Position numbers and translations under genes: made by a program
The notes under the pieces: model-generated
Database searches by the model: none
Told to the model about the DNA's origin: nothing
What the model saw: only the letters and a program-made list of their open reading frames with translations
Origin: RGIG6375 sp964472725
GTDB lineage: Bacteria; Bacillota; Clostridia; Oscillospirales; Oscillospiraceae
Assembly (NCBI GenBank): GCA_964472725.1
Contig: CAYYLZ010000026.1
Coordinates: forward strand, 1 to 28,644
Length of the DNA stretch: 28,644 nt
Direction: 5' to 3'
In this document: positions 15,478 through 22,878 of the stretch, piece by piece
Layout: every line of letters starts with the position of its first letter
How positions within the stretch are numbered: position 1 is the first letter of the stretch

Positions 15478-15568
15478 GTTTTGCCTGCGGCAAAACATAT
15501 CGAGCGCGCGATGCGCGCATATCGAATGCGAAGCATATATCGAGCCACGCGCAAGCGGGGCATATCGA
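15478..15568. repeat. ATATCGA-punctuated hairpin array, left copy
   Basis: A hairpin (GTTTTGCC TGC GGCAAAAC, 15478-15496) is followed by three short palindromes separated by ATATCGA at 15497-15503, 15519-15525, 15537-15543 and 15562-15568. The palindromes are GCGCGC..GCGCGC, ATGCGAAGCAT and GCCacGCGCAAGCGgGGC. It occupies nearly all of the gap between the NUDIX and GNAT genes. It is not a CRISPR: the units are unequal and palindromic. Confidence 0.85.
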
Positions 15569-15577
15569 TAAAAACCG

Positions 15578-16003
15578 TTAGTCAATTAGATATTTTGAAA
15601 AATGAAACTCAAGCTTACCGGTATAGCCTAAGCTCTTATAAAATGTTTGAGCGGTAATATTTTTCTCACCGGTATAAAGCTCTAATTTATGTGTAGGATA
15701 AGTTTGCTTGCAATATGCCTCGGCAAACTCCATCATATTGCTGGCTATCCCTTTGCGTCTGTACTCGGGAGTGACGTAAAGTTCTGTTATTTCAAGGGAA
15801 TAGTCATCATAGCAGAATGATTTTTTGATTTGTATACAGAGGAAACCAACTAACTTAGAATTCTCTTCAGCAACCACAACAATTTCCTGCGCGTTGTTTT
15901 CAAGGGAGCTTATTACTGCGTCCAATGTTGCACCTTGGCCGTTAAAATCGTCATTCAAAGTTAGCAGTTGTTCGGCATCGTGGACAGTGGCTGTACGTAT
16001 CAT
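15578..16003 (-). CDS. GNAT-family N-acetyltransferase
   Basis: A 141-residue protein that is a single GNAT domain. VVVAEENSKLVGFLCI forms the central strands, ITELYVTPEYRRKGIA at 72-87 holds the acetyl-CoA pyrophosphate loop (R82-R83-K84-G85-I86-A87), and LELYTGEKNITAQTFYKSLGY is the typical C-terminal part. It transfers an acetyl group from acetyl-CoA to an amine; the acceptor is not predictable. AGCGGAGGTG lies before the ATG. The gene is more AT-rich than its neighbours and, with the four-helix-bundle gene, lies between two inverted ATATCGA repeat arrays. Confidence 0.9.
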   Translation of the reverse strand: MIRTATVHDAEQLLTLNDDFNGQGATLDAVISSLENNAQEIVVVAEENSKLVGFLCIQIKKSFCYDDYSLEITELYVTPEYRRKGIASNMMEFAEAYCKQTYPTHKLELYTGEKNITAQTFYKSLGYTGKLEFHFSKYLID

Positions 16004-16030
16004 AATGACACCTCCGCTATTGTAAAGATA

Positions 16031-16380
16031 TTAAGTATTGTTTTTTGCTGTAGTTATTGAAGTAATCAATCTTCTGCGGATAGAACCGCAGTTGTTTTTT
16101 AAACGCATATACTCATTTTCCATAGTTTATTTTTGCGGAAAAGTAATTCAAGCCAGTATTCTGCTTCGGCACTTTCTTTCAAAGCAATTTCCAACTTGGG
16201 CACAAAATCCGCTCTGCTTTGCGCGTACTTGACCTCGTGTAAATTTGCACCTATTGATGAAGAGGCCCGAATCAGCTGACTAGTATATACGGAACAACCT
16301 TTAATTGCTTCGCAAATGTCGGAAACGTCTATTGCGAAATCTATTGAGTCTTCTCTTAGTTTGTTCTTTTGCTCATTCAT
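16031..16380 (-). pseudogene. Four-helix-bundle (S23 / 23S rRNA IVS-encoded type) protein, frameshifted
   Basis: The frame from ATG 16380 (AGGTG upstream; GTG 16389 possible) encodes a typical four-helix-bundle protein: SIDFAIDVSDICEAIKG, SQLIRASSSIGANLHE, and FVPKLEIALKESAEAEYWLELL. Around 16126-16128 it changes into an unrelated tail (LWKMSICV) and stops at 16099. The expected fourth helix continues in another frame: MENEYMRLKNNCGSIRRRL and SITTAKNNT, ending with TAA at 16031-16033. Adding one A to the AAA run at 16126-16128 restores a single ~116-residue protein of the usual family length. It is therefore a recent one-base deletion or a sequencing error. Such proteins are encoded in rRNA intervening sequences and elsewhere; their function is uncertain. 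Confidence 0.85.
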
Positions 16381-16398
16381 TACAGTCACCTGTTATTG

Positions 16399-16500
16399 TC
16401 GATATGTTCGACGATGGCGAACTCGATATATGGCGAGAGCGCCATTCGATATATTTTTCTATAAAAAATTCGATATGCTGCGCGCGATGCGCAGCGAGAA
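16399..16500. repeat. TCGATAT-punctuated hairpin array, right copy (inverted relative to the left copy)
   Basis: TCGATAT, the reverse complement of ATATCGA, occurs at 16399-16405, 16423-16429, 16446-16452 and 16470-16476. Between them are palindromes (GTTCGacgatggCGAAC; ATGGCGagagCGCCAT) and, at the end, GCTGCGCGCGATGCGCAGC, which shares its CGCGCGATGCGC core with the left array. The array fills the gap between the four-helix-bundle and MFS genes. Confidence 0.82.
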
Positions 16501-16504
16501 CAAA

Positions 16505-17719
16505 TCATTGTGTAACCTTTTTCTTCACCTTAATGCTTGCTGCGTAGGCGCTGTTGCACAGACCCAGCACTGCGGAAACGATGAACAGCAGTTCAATGCC
16601 CAGCGTCTGCCATACCCAACCGCCGAAGAGGGCGATGAAGATAGTGATAACGTGGTTGATGGAAACACCGGTGGAGATGGTGGCCTTGGTTTCGTCGGGG
16701 CCATCGGAGAGATCCTGAACGTAGACATTGGAGGCCATGGAGGCCTGAGAGATTATAGCGTCCAGTACGTAGTTGACGCAGCAAACGATGAAGGCGATGT
16801 CCTTGGGGAAAATGTGGTGGGCAAAGCCGTAGAAGAAGCAGACGATAACGAGAATAAGTGTGTCTGCAACCATGACCACCTTATAGCCCAGCTTGTCGAT
16901 AATTCTGCCAACGATGGGAGAGGTAAAGAAGCAGGCAATGGCGGAAATGGCGAAGAGCAGACTAATCATGGCGGCGTTGGCGCCGTAGAAGAGAATGAGA
17001 ACATAAGGGCCGAAGGTGAAAAATACCTGTTTGCGGGCACCGTAGAACATTTCAAGCATATAATACTTGCTGAACTTTTTCTTGAAATAGAAGCGGCGCT
17101 TGGTCTCGTCAGTCTCGCTCTTACCGGTCACGCGCATGGAGAATACGGCACTGACGCCCGCAAGAACAGCGGCGATGGCAAAAAATACGGTGTAGGGCTG
17201 ATCCTTGGTGAAAAGGGAGAATACAAGGACTATGAGCAGATAGCCCGCCAGCGTGCCTATCTGGCTGGTAGCGTTCTGCGCGCCCAATGCTACGCCGCTT
17301 TTACCCGGCTTTGCGTACTGCATGGTTATGGTGCTCTTCATGCCAAGCTGAATATGCTCACCGAGGGAGTACATGCATATTGCCAGAGTTGCCAGCACCT
17401 TTGTGGGCGGCAGCAGAGCGTGCATGCCCATACCCACAAGCATGATGATCGAGCCCGCCTTATAAAGCGTTTCAGCGGACAGCATGTAAAATGCGGCGAG
17501 GATAAAGACGATGAGGATACCCGGCAGCTCGCGGAAAAATTCCGTTACGCCTCTGTCCATTTCGCCCATGCCGACCACCTCGACGAGAAAGTTGTCCAGC
17601 ATGCCCTTGTAAAGACCATACGACAGACCGGTTATAAGTATGGAAAGTATGAATGCCTTAAAGCCGGAGTTCTCCTGAAATGTGTTTTTGATTTGAAGTA
17701 TAGAATTTCCTTTTTTCAT
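16505..17719 (-). CDS. Major facilitator superfamily (MFS) transporter
   Basis: A 404-residue membrane protein with about twelve hydrophobic helices and a central Lys/Arg-rich cytoplasmic loop (ETDETKRRFYFKKKFSKYY, near residues 205-225), the usual split between two six-helix halves. The loop motif GRIIDKLGYKVVMVAD in the second half resembles the MFS A-type motif. It should be a secondary transporter in the cytoplasmic membrane; the substrate is unknown. The start codon follows GAGGC. No clear minus-strand promoter was found in the gap to 17888. Confidence 0.85.
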   Translation of the reverse strand: MKKGNSILQIKNTFQENSGFKAFILSILITGLSYGLYKGMLDNFLVEVVGMGEMDRGVTEFFRELPGILIVFILAAFYMLSAETLYKAGSIIMLVGMGMHALLPPTKVLATLAICMYSLGEHIQLGMKSTITMQYAKPGKSGVALGAQNATSQIGTLAGYLLIVLVFSLFTKDQPYTVFFAIAAVLAGVSAVFSMRVTGKSETDETKRRFYFKKKFSKYYMLEMFYGARKQVFFTFGPYVLILFYGANAAMISLLFAISAIACFFTSPIVGRIIDKLGYKVVMVADTLILVIVCFFYGFAHHIFPKDIAFIVCCVNYVLDAIISQASMASNVYVQDLSDGPDETKATISTGVSINHVITIFIALFGGWVWQTLGIELLFIVSAVLGLCNSAYAASIKVKKKVTQ

Positions 17720-17818
17720 GCCAAGCCTCGCGTATATTGTAGTAATTCAATCAAAATGTATACATATAAATTTTAGCATAAGGCGGAGAAAAGATAAAGC
17801 TATTTTATATTTTATCGC

Positions 17819-17847
17819 TTGAAAAGTGTGGTTGCGATGTATATAAT
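17819..17847 (+). promoter_or_regulatory. Sigma-A type promoter for the Cys-rich / radical-SAM operon
   Basis: TTGAAA at 17819-17824, a 17-bp spacer and TATAAT at 17842-17847; start codon 42 bp further on. The short leader contains AATAGTAGTAGACTA.., which could be an operator but has no clear dyad. Confidence 0.82.
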
Positions 17848-17888
17848 AATAGTAGTAGACTAAGTCCAATAAAAAACGGAGGTACATT

Positions 17889-18317
17889 ATGAAAGCGATA
17901 ACAATTACGGAAGAAAAGGCTTTTGAGGGCTTTGGCAGCGGAACAAATTGCTGTATGGCCGTGTTTGGTCAGGCGGCGGAGCTGCTGGGCTTCGATGTAG
18001 AAACCGCGCAGAGGATAGGCGCGGGTTTTGGCGCGGGCATGGGCCTTGGGAGCGCCTGCGGCTGCGTCAGCGGAGCATTTATGGCGCTGGGACTCAAATA
18101 TGGTGCGGGAGATAAGCTCAACGAGAAGAAGGCTGCGTTTATCGAGCAGTTCACTGCCGCTTTCAATGGCTGCGCGTGTACCGAGGTGCTGGGTGGGCTT
18201 AATCCTGCGGTCAGCGAGGATATGGCTGTCATGGTGGAAAAGGGACTTATGAAGACCACCTGCGCTCCTGCTGTATGTAAGGCCTGCGAGATTTTGAAGG
18301 ATCTTTTAGATGAGTAA
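17889..18317 (+). CDS. C_GCAxxG_C_C family cysteine-rich protein
   Basis: A 142-residue soluble protein with nine cysteines. C21-C22 lie after a Gly-rich start. The family core GSACGCVSGAFMALG is at 54-68 with C57 and C59. C95 and C97 follow in NGCACTEVLGG, and C125, C130 and C133 near the C-terminus. The fixed spacing is that of the C_GCAxxG_C_C family, thought to bind a metal or redox cofactor but without an established activity. GGAGGT precedes the ATG. Its last eight bases overlap the start of the radical-SAM/PadR gene, so the two are co-translated and probably act together. Confidence 0.88.
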   Translation: MKAITITEEKAFEGFGSGTNCCMAVFGQAAELLGFDVETAQRIGAGFGAGMGLGSACGCVSGAFMALGLKYGAGDKLNEKKAAFIEQFTAAFNGCACTEVLGGLNPAVSEDMAVMVEKGLMKTTCAPAVCKACEILKDLLDE

Positions 18318-19629
18318 TGTATTTATAAACAGCTGCCTGCAGAAATGCCTTTCGGGTGTGCCGCTGAAGAAAAAAGAAATTGTTCGACTGCTGGATATAG
18401 AGATAGGAAGCCGCGAGGACAGATATATGCAGAGCTGCGCCCGCCTTGCCGCTAAGAAGATAACCGGCAATAGCGGATGCATTTGGTGCGCTGTGGGAAT
18501 GGACTACGAGCCCTGCTCCATGAACTGCAAATTCTGCTCCTTCGGCGAGCGTTGGGGGCTTATTGATGAGCCGGGACACGTATCAAAGGAAGATATAATC
18601 GAGTATGTAAGACAGTATGTGGCGGGCGGCGCTGCGTATATAGTGCTGCGCACCACCGAGTTTTATAATCTGGATTTCCTGCTGACTTATGTGCCGGCGA
18701 TACGTGAGGCAGTTCCCGGAGATTATGGTATAATATTCAATACAGGTGAGTTGGACGGCATCACCGCAGAACGTGTAAATCAGGCGGGAGTTTACGGTGT
18801 TTACCACGCGCTGCGACTTCGGGAGGGACATGACACTCCATTTGAGCCTAAGGTAAGAATAAATACCATGCAGAGCGTTGCCGAAAGCGGACTGACCCTT
18901 GCCGCACTTGTGGAACCGCTTGGGTATGAGCATACCAATGAGGAAATAGCGGATATATTTCTCAATGCGGTTTGCTGTGGAGCGCAGATATCCGGCGTTA
19001 TGGCGCGTTTCCCTGTAAGGGGAACGCCGCTTGGTGAAGCTGAAATGATAGATGAGGCAAAAATAGCCCATGTCGTCGCAGCACTGCGACTTTCCGGCGG
19101 TAAGGCTGTAAGGGATATTTGCGTGCATCCCGCCAGCAAGAAGGCTCTTGATGCGGGCGCGAATCTCATGGTGGTGGAAAGTGGCGCGATACCCCGCGAC
19201 AGCAAGTTTTCCAAAGCGGAGTGGCTGGGCATGAACATGGAGAAGGCTCGTGACCTTCTTACAGGTTCCGGATATAAAATATCTTCTCCGCCTGCCCGCA
19301 GAACCAACAAGTTTGCAAAATGCGCCTGTACGGGCAATAATCTGGAAAAATTCATGCAGCCTATAATATTGCATATTCTTTCCGGAGGCAGTATGACTGG
19401 CTACCGTGTCTGCAAGCAGATATCCAACTATATCACTTACAGTGATAATAAAGCGGATATGTCGGCAACATACCGCTATCTCAAACAGATGAAAGAGCGT
19501 GGTCTGCTTGAAGAGCGCGACGGAACGTACAGCATAAGCGAGTCCGGAAAAGAATGCCTTGAGAACTGGAAGGATACGCTGAACAATTATCAAAATACAT
19601 TGAAGCAGTTGCTGAAACAGCTGAAATAA
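18310..19629 (+). CDS. Radical SAM enzyme (biotin-synthase-like) fused to a PadR-type winged helix
   Basis: A 439-residue protein. The radical SAM cluster motif is CSMNCKFC at 69-76 (C69, C73, C76), in the BioB/HydE-like setting WCAVGMDYEPCSMNCKFC. The barrel continues with GGAAYIVLRTTE (106-117), FNTGELDGIT (143-152), EPLGYEHTNEEI (202-213), RFPVRGTPL (233-241) and MVVESGAIPR (287-296). Residues about 345-415 are a PadR-like winged helix: PIILHILSGGSMTGYRVCKQ, ATYRYLKQMKERGLLEERDG, YSISESGKECLE. A coiled tail (420-439) resembles the PadR dimerisation helix. The C-terminal domain suggests DNA binding, perhaps coupling radical chemistry to regulation. The ATG overlaps the upstream gene by 8 bp. 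Confidence 0.85.
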   Translation: MSNVFINSCLQKCLSGVPLKKKEIVRLLDIEIGSREDRYMQSCARLAAKKITGNSGCIWCAVGMDYEPCSMNCKFCSFGERWGLIDEPGHVSKEDIIEYVRQYVAGGAAYIVLRTTEFYNLDFLLTYVPAIREAVPGDYGIIFNTGELDGITAERVNQAGVYGVYHALRLREGHDTPFEPKVRINTMQSVAESGLTLAALVEPLGYEHTNEEIADIFLNAVCCGAQISGVMARFPVRGTPLGEAEMIDEAKIAHVVAALRLSGGKAVRDICVHPASKKALDAGANLMVVESGAIPRDSKFSKAEWLGMNMEKARDLLTGSGYKISSPPARRTNKFAKCACTGNNLEKFMQPIILHILSGGSMTGYRVCKQISNYITYSDNKADMSATYRYLKQMKERGLLEERDGTYSISESGKECLENWKDTLNNYQNTLKQLLKQLK

Positions 19630-19636
19630 AAAGTAA

Positions 19637-19675
19637 AGGACAGAGTGCATTTTCTACACTCTGTCCTGATTTTTT
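19637..19675. terminator. Bidirectional terminator between the radical-SAM and GH120 genes
   Basis: A perfect 11-bp stem (AGGACAGAGTG at 19637-19647, partner 19657-19667) with a 9-nt loop and a T6 tract on the plus strand; on the minus strand it is followed by a T-rich tract too. Confidence 0.9.
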
Positions 19676-19681
19676 GAGGAT

Positions 19682-21676
19682 TTATACCTCGCGGGTATTC
19701 CACGCCTCTGCGCAGGCAAAGGGGCCGGGGATAACGCTTGCGCCGCGGTGGTCGCCGAAGTAGTCGGAATCAAACTGAATGGGGGTTCCGTCGGGATTTT
19801 CAAAATACTGTTCAGGCTCAAATGCCTTGCCGAGAACTTCGGTGTTTATCATTCTGCCGCCGAAATCGCCGATAAGCTCGTATGCGTTGGTGTCAAGGTA
19901 GTATTTGCCGTCCTTTTCGACCAGCTCGACCTTTATATCGTCGGGAGTGCCTTCCACAACAAGACCGTTTACTTCCTTGCTCCATGCCTTGGCACCGGCC
20001 AGATATACGTTGCCCTCGGACCATACGGGCAGATGACTGAAGTGTACCTTTTCCAGTTCGCCCATGTTTGCGGGTCTGCTGAAATCAAAATTGGCGTTCC
20101 ACTCGTCGAAGGAGGGGTATTCATCGAATGTCCATGTGCCGACGATGCGGTTCTCGGGCTTGGGGCCTTCGCCGAATGCGCCGGGAGCCTCGGTGGCGGG
20201 TGCGGGCCACTTCTGCACGAAAATATTGTTGTAGAAGCGGTCGTCACCGTGGAGGAAGGTCATGAAGCCCATTACCTCGGTGCGGTGGGGGATATGATAG
20301 GGCGTGTAGCGCCAGCCGGTGCCGCCGCCTACGTCCGTAAGAGCGCCGCAGATAAGGTTATGTACCATAGCCACGCCCTGAGTTGCAATTCGCAGGCTGG
20401 CGTCGGAGAGCAGAATGTTATGGTCTATGAGAGTGGGGCCGTGGCTTACCTCAACAAAGAGGTCCTGGCTCATCATGCCGCCGGGCAGAGCCTTGGCAAA
20501 CTCGGGACGCTGGTTGTCGTGGAGCAGATTGCCGCTGAGTCTGGTGCCCTGAGCCTCCCAGTCGCACCATATACCCATGGTGCAGTGATGAATGTGATTG
20601 CGGCGCATGGTCACGTCGATGGCTGCATGCATCTTGATGCCTGCGATCTCAGCGCCGCCCAACTCCATCATGTTGTTGATGTGATGAATATGGTTGTCCT
20701 CAATCACGCTGAATACGCCGCCCATGCGGCCGATAATGCCGCCCTGCTCGCAGTGATGGATATTGTTGCGGCGGATAATGTGGCTGCCCACCTTTTCCTT
20801 GAGCCAGCCGTGATACTGACCGCGGCATACAGCGTCGCGCTCCATCTGAGTGGGGCTCTTGACGTATTTGGTGGTGAAATAGTGGTTGTTGTCGGGGTCG
20901 TAGTATTTGCCAAGCCCTATGCCGGAGCACTTGCTGTTGGAGATATCGCAGTCCTCGATTATCCAGCCCTTGCTCCAGTGGGGGCCTATCATAGCGTCCT
21001 GAAACGCTGCGGGAGGCGCCCATGTGGTGGCGGCCTTATTGATGTTGAAGCCGCTTACGGTAATATAGCCAACGCCGGTCTCCTTGGGGAAGAAGCACAT
21101 ACGTCTTACGTTTATTTCAACGTTTTCTGCGTTAGGATCTGCGCCGCGGAAGTTTGCGTAAATAACGGTCTCGTCCGCCTCGGCGTCCTGCTCGGTGTAC
21201 CATTTGTATACGGAATCCTCGGGTACCCAGCTGTATTCGTAGACCTCCGCCTTGATGCATTCCTCAAGGGTCTCAGCCTCGTAAAGTGCCTTGTCGTTGA
21301 GATAAACGCAGCCGGAATGCTTGTTGGCCTTGGCGAAGTACCAGTCGCCGTAGATAAAGGTGGTGTAGGGATTGTAGTCGCCGAATATGCTGTTCTTCAC
21401 ACGGCATACCCATACGTCGCCCTCATAAGGCACCCAGCTCTTTATCTGCTCTGCGCCGGTGATGACCGCGCCGAGAGGCTCCACGCTGCGGTAGGTTATC
21501 CGCGCGTCCTCAGTGCCCGCGTTGATAGGATTTACGTATTCGCGGTAGATACCCGGATATACGAGAACCTCGTCGCCGGCTTTTGCTATCTTTGCCGCGT
21601 CATTTATACGGCGGAACGGCATTTCCTTTGTACCGTTTCCGTTTCGTCCGGCCTTTGCGTTTACATAGATTGTCAT
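19682..21676 (-). CDS. GH120-family beta-xylosidase (right-handed beta-helix)
   Basis: A 664-residue protein that reads throughout like the GH120 beta-xylosidase XylC of Thermoanaerobacterium: a DUF1565-type start (YVNAKAGRNGNGT), NSIFGDYNPY, YANFRGADPN, INVRRMCFFP, TTWAPP, WSKGWIIED and repeated NxIHH beta-helix turns. The key acidic residues recalled for that family are present: E343 in EIAGIK, D372 in CDWEAQGTR (nucleophile) and E409 in FVEVSHGP (acid/base). It should release xylose from the non-reducing end of xylo-oligosaccharides. No signal peptide is present, so it acts on imported oligosaccharides. AAGGAGGAA precedes the ATG. An insertion of about 12 residues (PEFAKALPGGMM) separates D372 from E409. 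No sugar transporter is adjacent. Confidence 0.88.
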   Translation of the reverse strand: MTIYVNAKAGRNGNGTKEMPFRRINDAAKIAKAGDEVLVYPGIYREYVNPINAGTEDARITYRSVEPLGAVITGAEQIKSWVPYEGDVWVCRVKNSIFGDYNPYTTFIYGDWYFAKANKHSGCVYLNDKALYEAETLEECIKAEVYEYSWVPEDSVYKWYTEQDAEADETVIYANFRGADPNAENVEINVRRMCFFPKETGVGYITVSGFNINKAATTWAPPAAFQDAMIGPHWSKGWIIEDCDISNSKCSGIGLGKYYDPDNNHYFTTKYVKSPTQMERDAVCRGQYHGWLKEKVGSHIIRRNNIHHCEQGGIIGRMGGVFSVIEDNHIHHINNMMELGGAEIAGIKMHAAIDVTMRRNHIHHCTMGIWCDWEAQGTRLSGNLLHDNQRPEFAKALPGGMMSQDLFVEVSHGPTLIDHNILLSDASLRIATQGVAMVHNLICGALTDVGGGTGWRYTPYHIPHRTEVMGFMTFLHGDDRFYNNIFVQKWPAPATEAPGAFGEGPKPENRIVGTWTFDEYPSFDEWNANFDFSRPANMGELEKVHFSHLPVWSEGNVYLAGAKAWSKEVNGLVVEGTPDDIKVELVEKDGKYYLDTNAYELIGDFGGRMINTEVLGKAFEPEQYFENPDGTPIQFDSDYFGDHRGASVIPGPFACAEAWNTREV

Positions 21677-21705
21677 AGCGCGTTCCTCCTTGAATGTATG
21701 TTTAT

Positions 21706-22851
21706 TTATTTGTTTTTAGTCAGTAAAACCACGGTCTCCACATGTCTTGTAAATGGAAACATATCAACGGGGCGAATTCTCGTCACCTTATAGCCGCTGC
21801 GGGTGAGATACTGCAGGTCACGGGCCTGGGTTTCGGGGTTGCAGGAAACGTAGACCACCTTGGCGGGGGCGAGCTTCACCAGCGAGGCGAGAAACTGTCG
21901 GCTGCAGCCTGCCCGGGGCGGGTCGGTGAATACAACATCAATCTTCTCGCCCTCTTCGGCGAGCGCCGCCATGAATTCGCCTGCGTCGGCCTTGAGAACC
22001 TCAACGTTGTCGATGCCGTTAAGGCGCACGTTTTCCTTTGCGTTCTTTACCGCGTCGCCGTTCACTTCGGCGGCAATCACTTTTTTAGCCTTGGCAGAAG
22101 CGATAATTCCGATAGTGCCAACGCCGCAGTATGCGTCGATGACGGTCTGCTTACCGTTAAGACCGGCAAAATCCACCGCCGTTGCATAAAGCTTTTCCGT
22201 CTGCACGGGATTTATCTGAAAGAAAGAACGGGCGGAGATGCGGAAATCATAGCCGCAGAGGCGGTCGGTGATGTAGCCCTTACCGTAGAGCACGGTTTCC
22301 TCGCGTCCAAGCAGAAGATTGAGCCTGTCGGTGCTGACATTTTGAACGATGGTGGTTATATCTGGGCATTTTTTGACCAGCGCCGCAGCAAAATTTTTCT
22401 TTTCGGGAAATATGCCGCTGCCGGTGCCCAGTGCCACCAGTATTTCACCGCTCTGCTTGCCGATGCGTATCATAACAAAGCGCAGGAAACCCTTGCCGCT
22501 GCGCTCATCGTAGGTGCGCAGCTTGAAGCCGGGGAGCAACTCCTTTATTGCGGCAACGATAGCGCCCGCACGCTCGTCCTCAAGGGCGCAGTTATCCACG
22601 GGGGTGAGCTTGCCGGAGGAGGACTGCCATACTCCGCTGATTGCGTGACCGTGAGAGTAGCCGAAGGCGGTACTGACCTTGCAGCGGTAGTGGAACGGGT
22701 CGTCCATGCCGATAATAGGCTCTGCCTTGCGATACTGACCCAGCAGGGAAGTGACCGTGCGCTGCTTAAAGGACAACTGCTGGGGATAGGTTACGTCCAG
22801 CTGACAGCCGCCGCATTTTTTGTATACGGGACAGCGAAATTTCTGATCCAT
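21706..22851 (-). CDS. RlmD/RumA-type 23S rRNA (uracil-C5)-methyltransferase, short form without TRAM
   Basis: A 381-residue class I methyltransferase. An N-terminal Fe-S cysteine cluster (C7, C13, C16 in CPVYKKCGGC) is followed by a central fold, SAM-binding IDAYCGVGTIG, DPPRAG, and the catalytic-Cys block YVSCNPETQARDL. It should use SAM to methylate a uracil C5, most likely in 23S rRNA. Unlike the second copy at 25105-26454 it has no N-terminal TRAM domain. It lies in a tightly packed minus-strand run. AAAGGA precedes the ATG. Substrate could be U747 or U1939, or one of the paralogs may modify tRNA. Confidence 0.9.
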   Translation of the reverse strand: MDQKFRCPVYKKCGGCQLDVTYPQQLSFKQRTVTSLLGQYRKAEPIIGMDDPFHYRCKVSTAFGYSHGHAISGVWQSSSGKLTPVDNCALEDERAGAIVAAIKELLPGFKLRTYDERSGKGFLRFVMIRIGKQSGEILVALGTGSGIFPEKKNFAAALVKKCPDITTIVQNVSTDRLNLLLGREETVLYGKGYITDRLCGYDFRISARSFFQINPVQTEKLYATAVDFAGLNGKQTVIDAYCGVGTIGIIASAKAKKVIAAEVNGDAVKNAKENVRLNGIDNVEVLKADAGEFMAALAEEGEKIDVVFTDPPRAGCSRQFLASLVKLAPAKVVYVSCNPETQARDLQYLTRSGYKVTRIRPVDMFPFTRHVETVVLLTKNK

Positions 22852-22878
22852 AGGTTTATCCTTTCGGGGCGGGAAGAA

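Noticed and set aside
15478..15568. CRISPR array
   Set aside because: The ATATCGA units are only 7 bp, spacing is irregular and the intervening pieces are palindromic rather than unique spacers; no cas genes are present.
14737..15585. Longer NUDIX gene starting at 15585
   Set aside because: The extra 48 residues would be encoded by the palindromic repeat array; ATG 15441 has its own ribosome site and begins the DUF4298 domain.
16391..16500. Intrinsic terminator
   Set aside because: There are several hairpins, but no stem is followed by a proper T tract and the punctuation matches the repeat family at 15478-15568.
16316..17776. 486-codon plus-strand open frame
   Set aside because: Antisense to the MFS transporter; its product is hydrophilic and Gly/Glu/His-rich without family features, and it runs through the repeat array.
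19748..21793. 681-codon plus-strand open frame
   Set aside because: It is antisense to the GH120 gene. The opposite strand shows clear family motifs and a good ribosome site; this frame has Val/Ala-rich low-information sequence and no recognisable domain.
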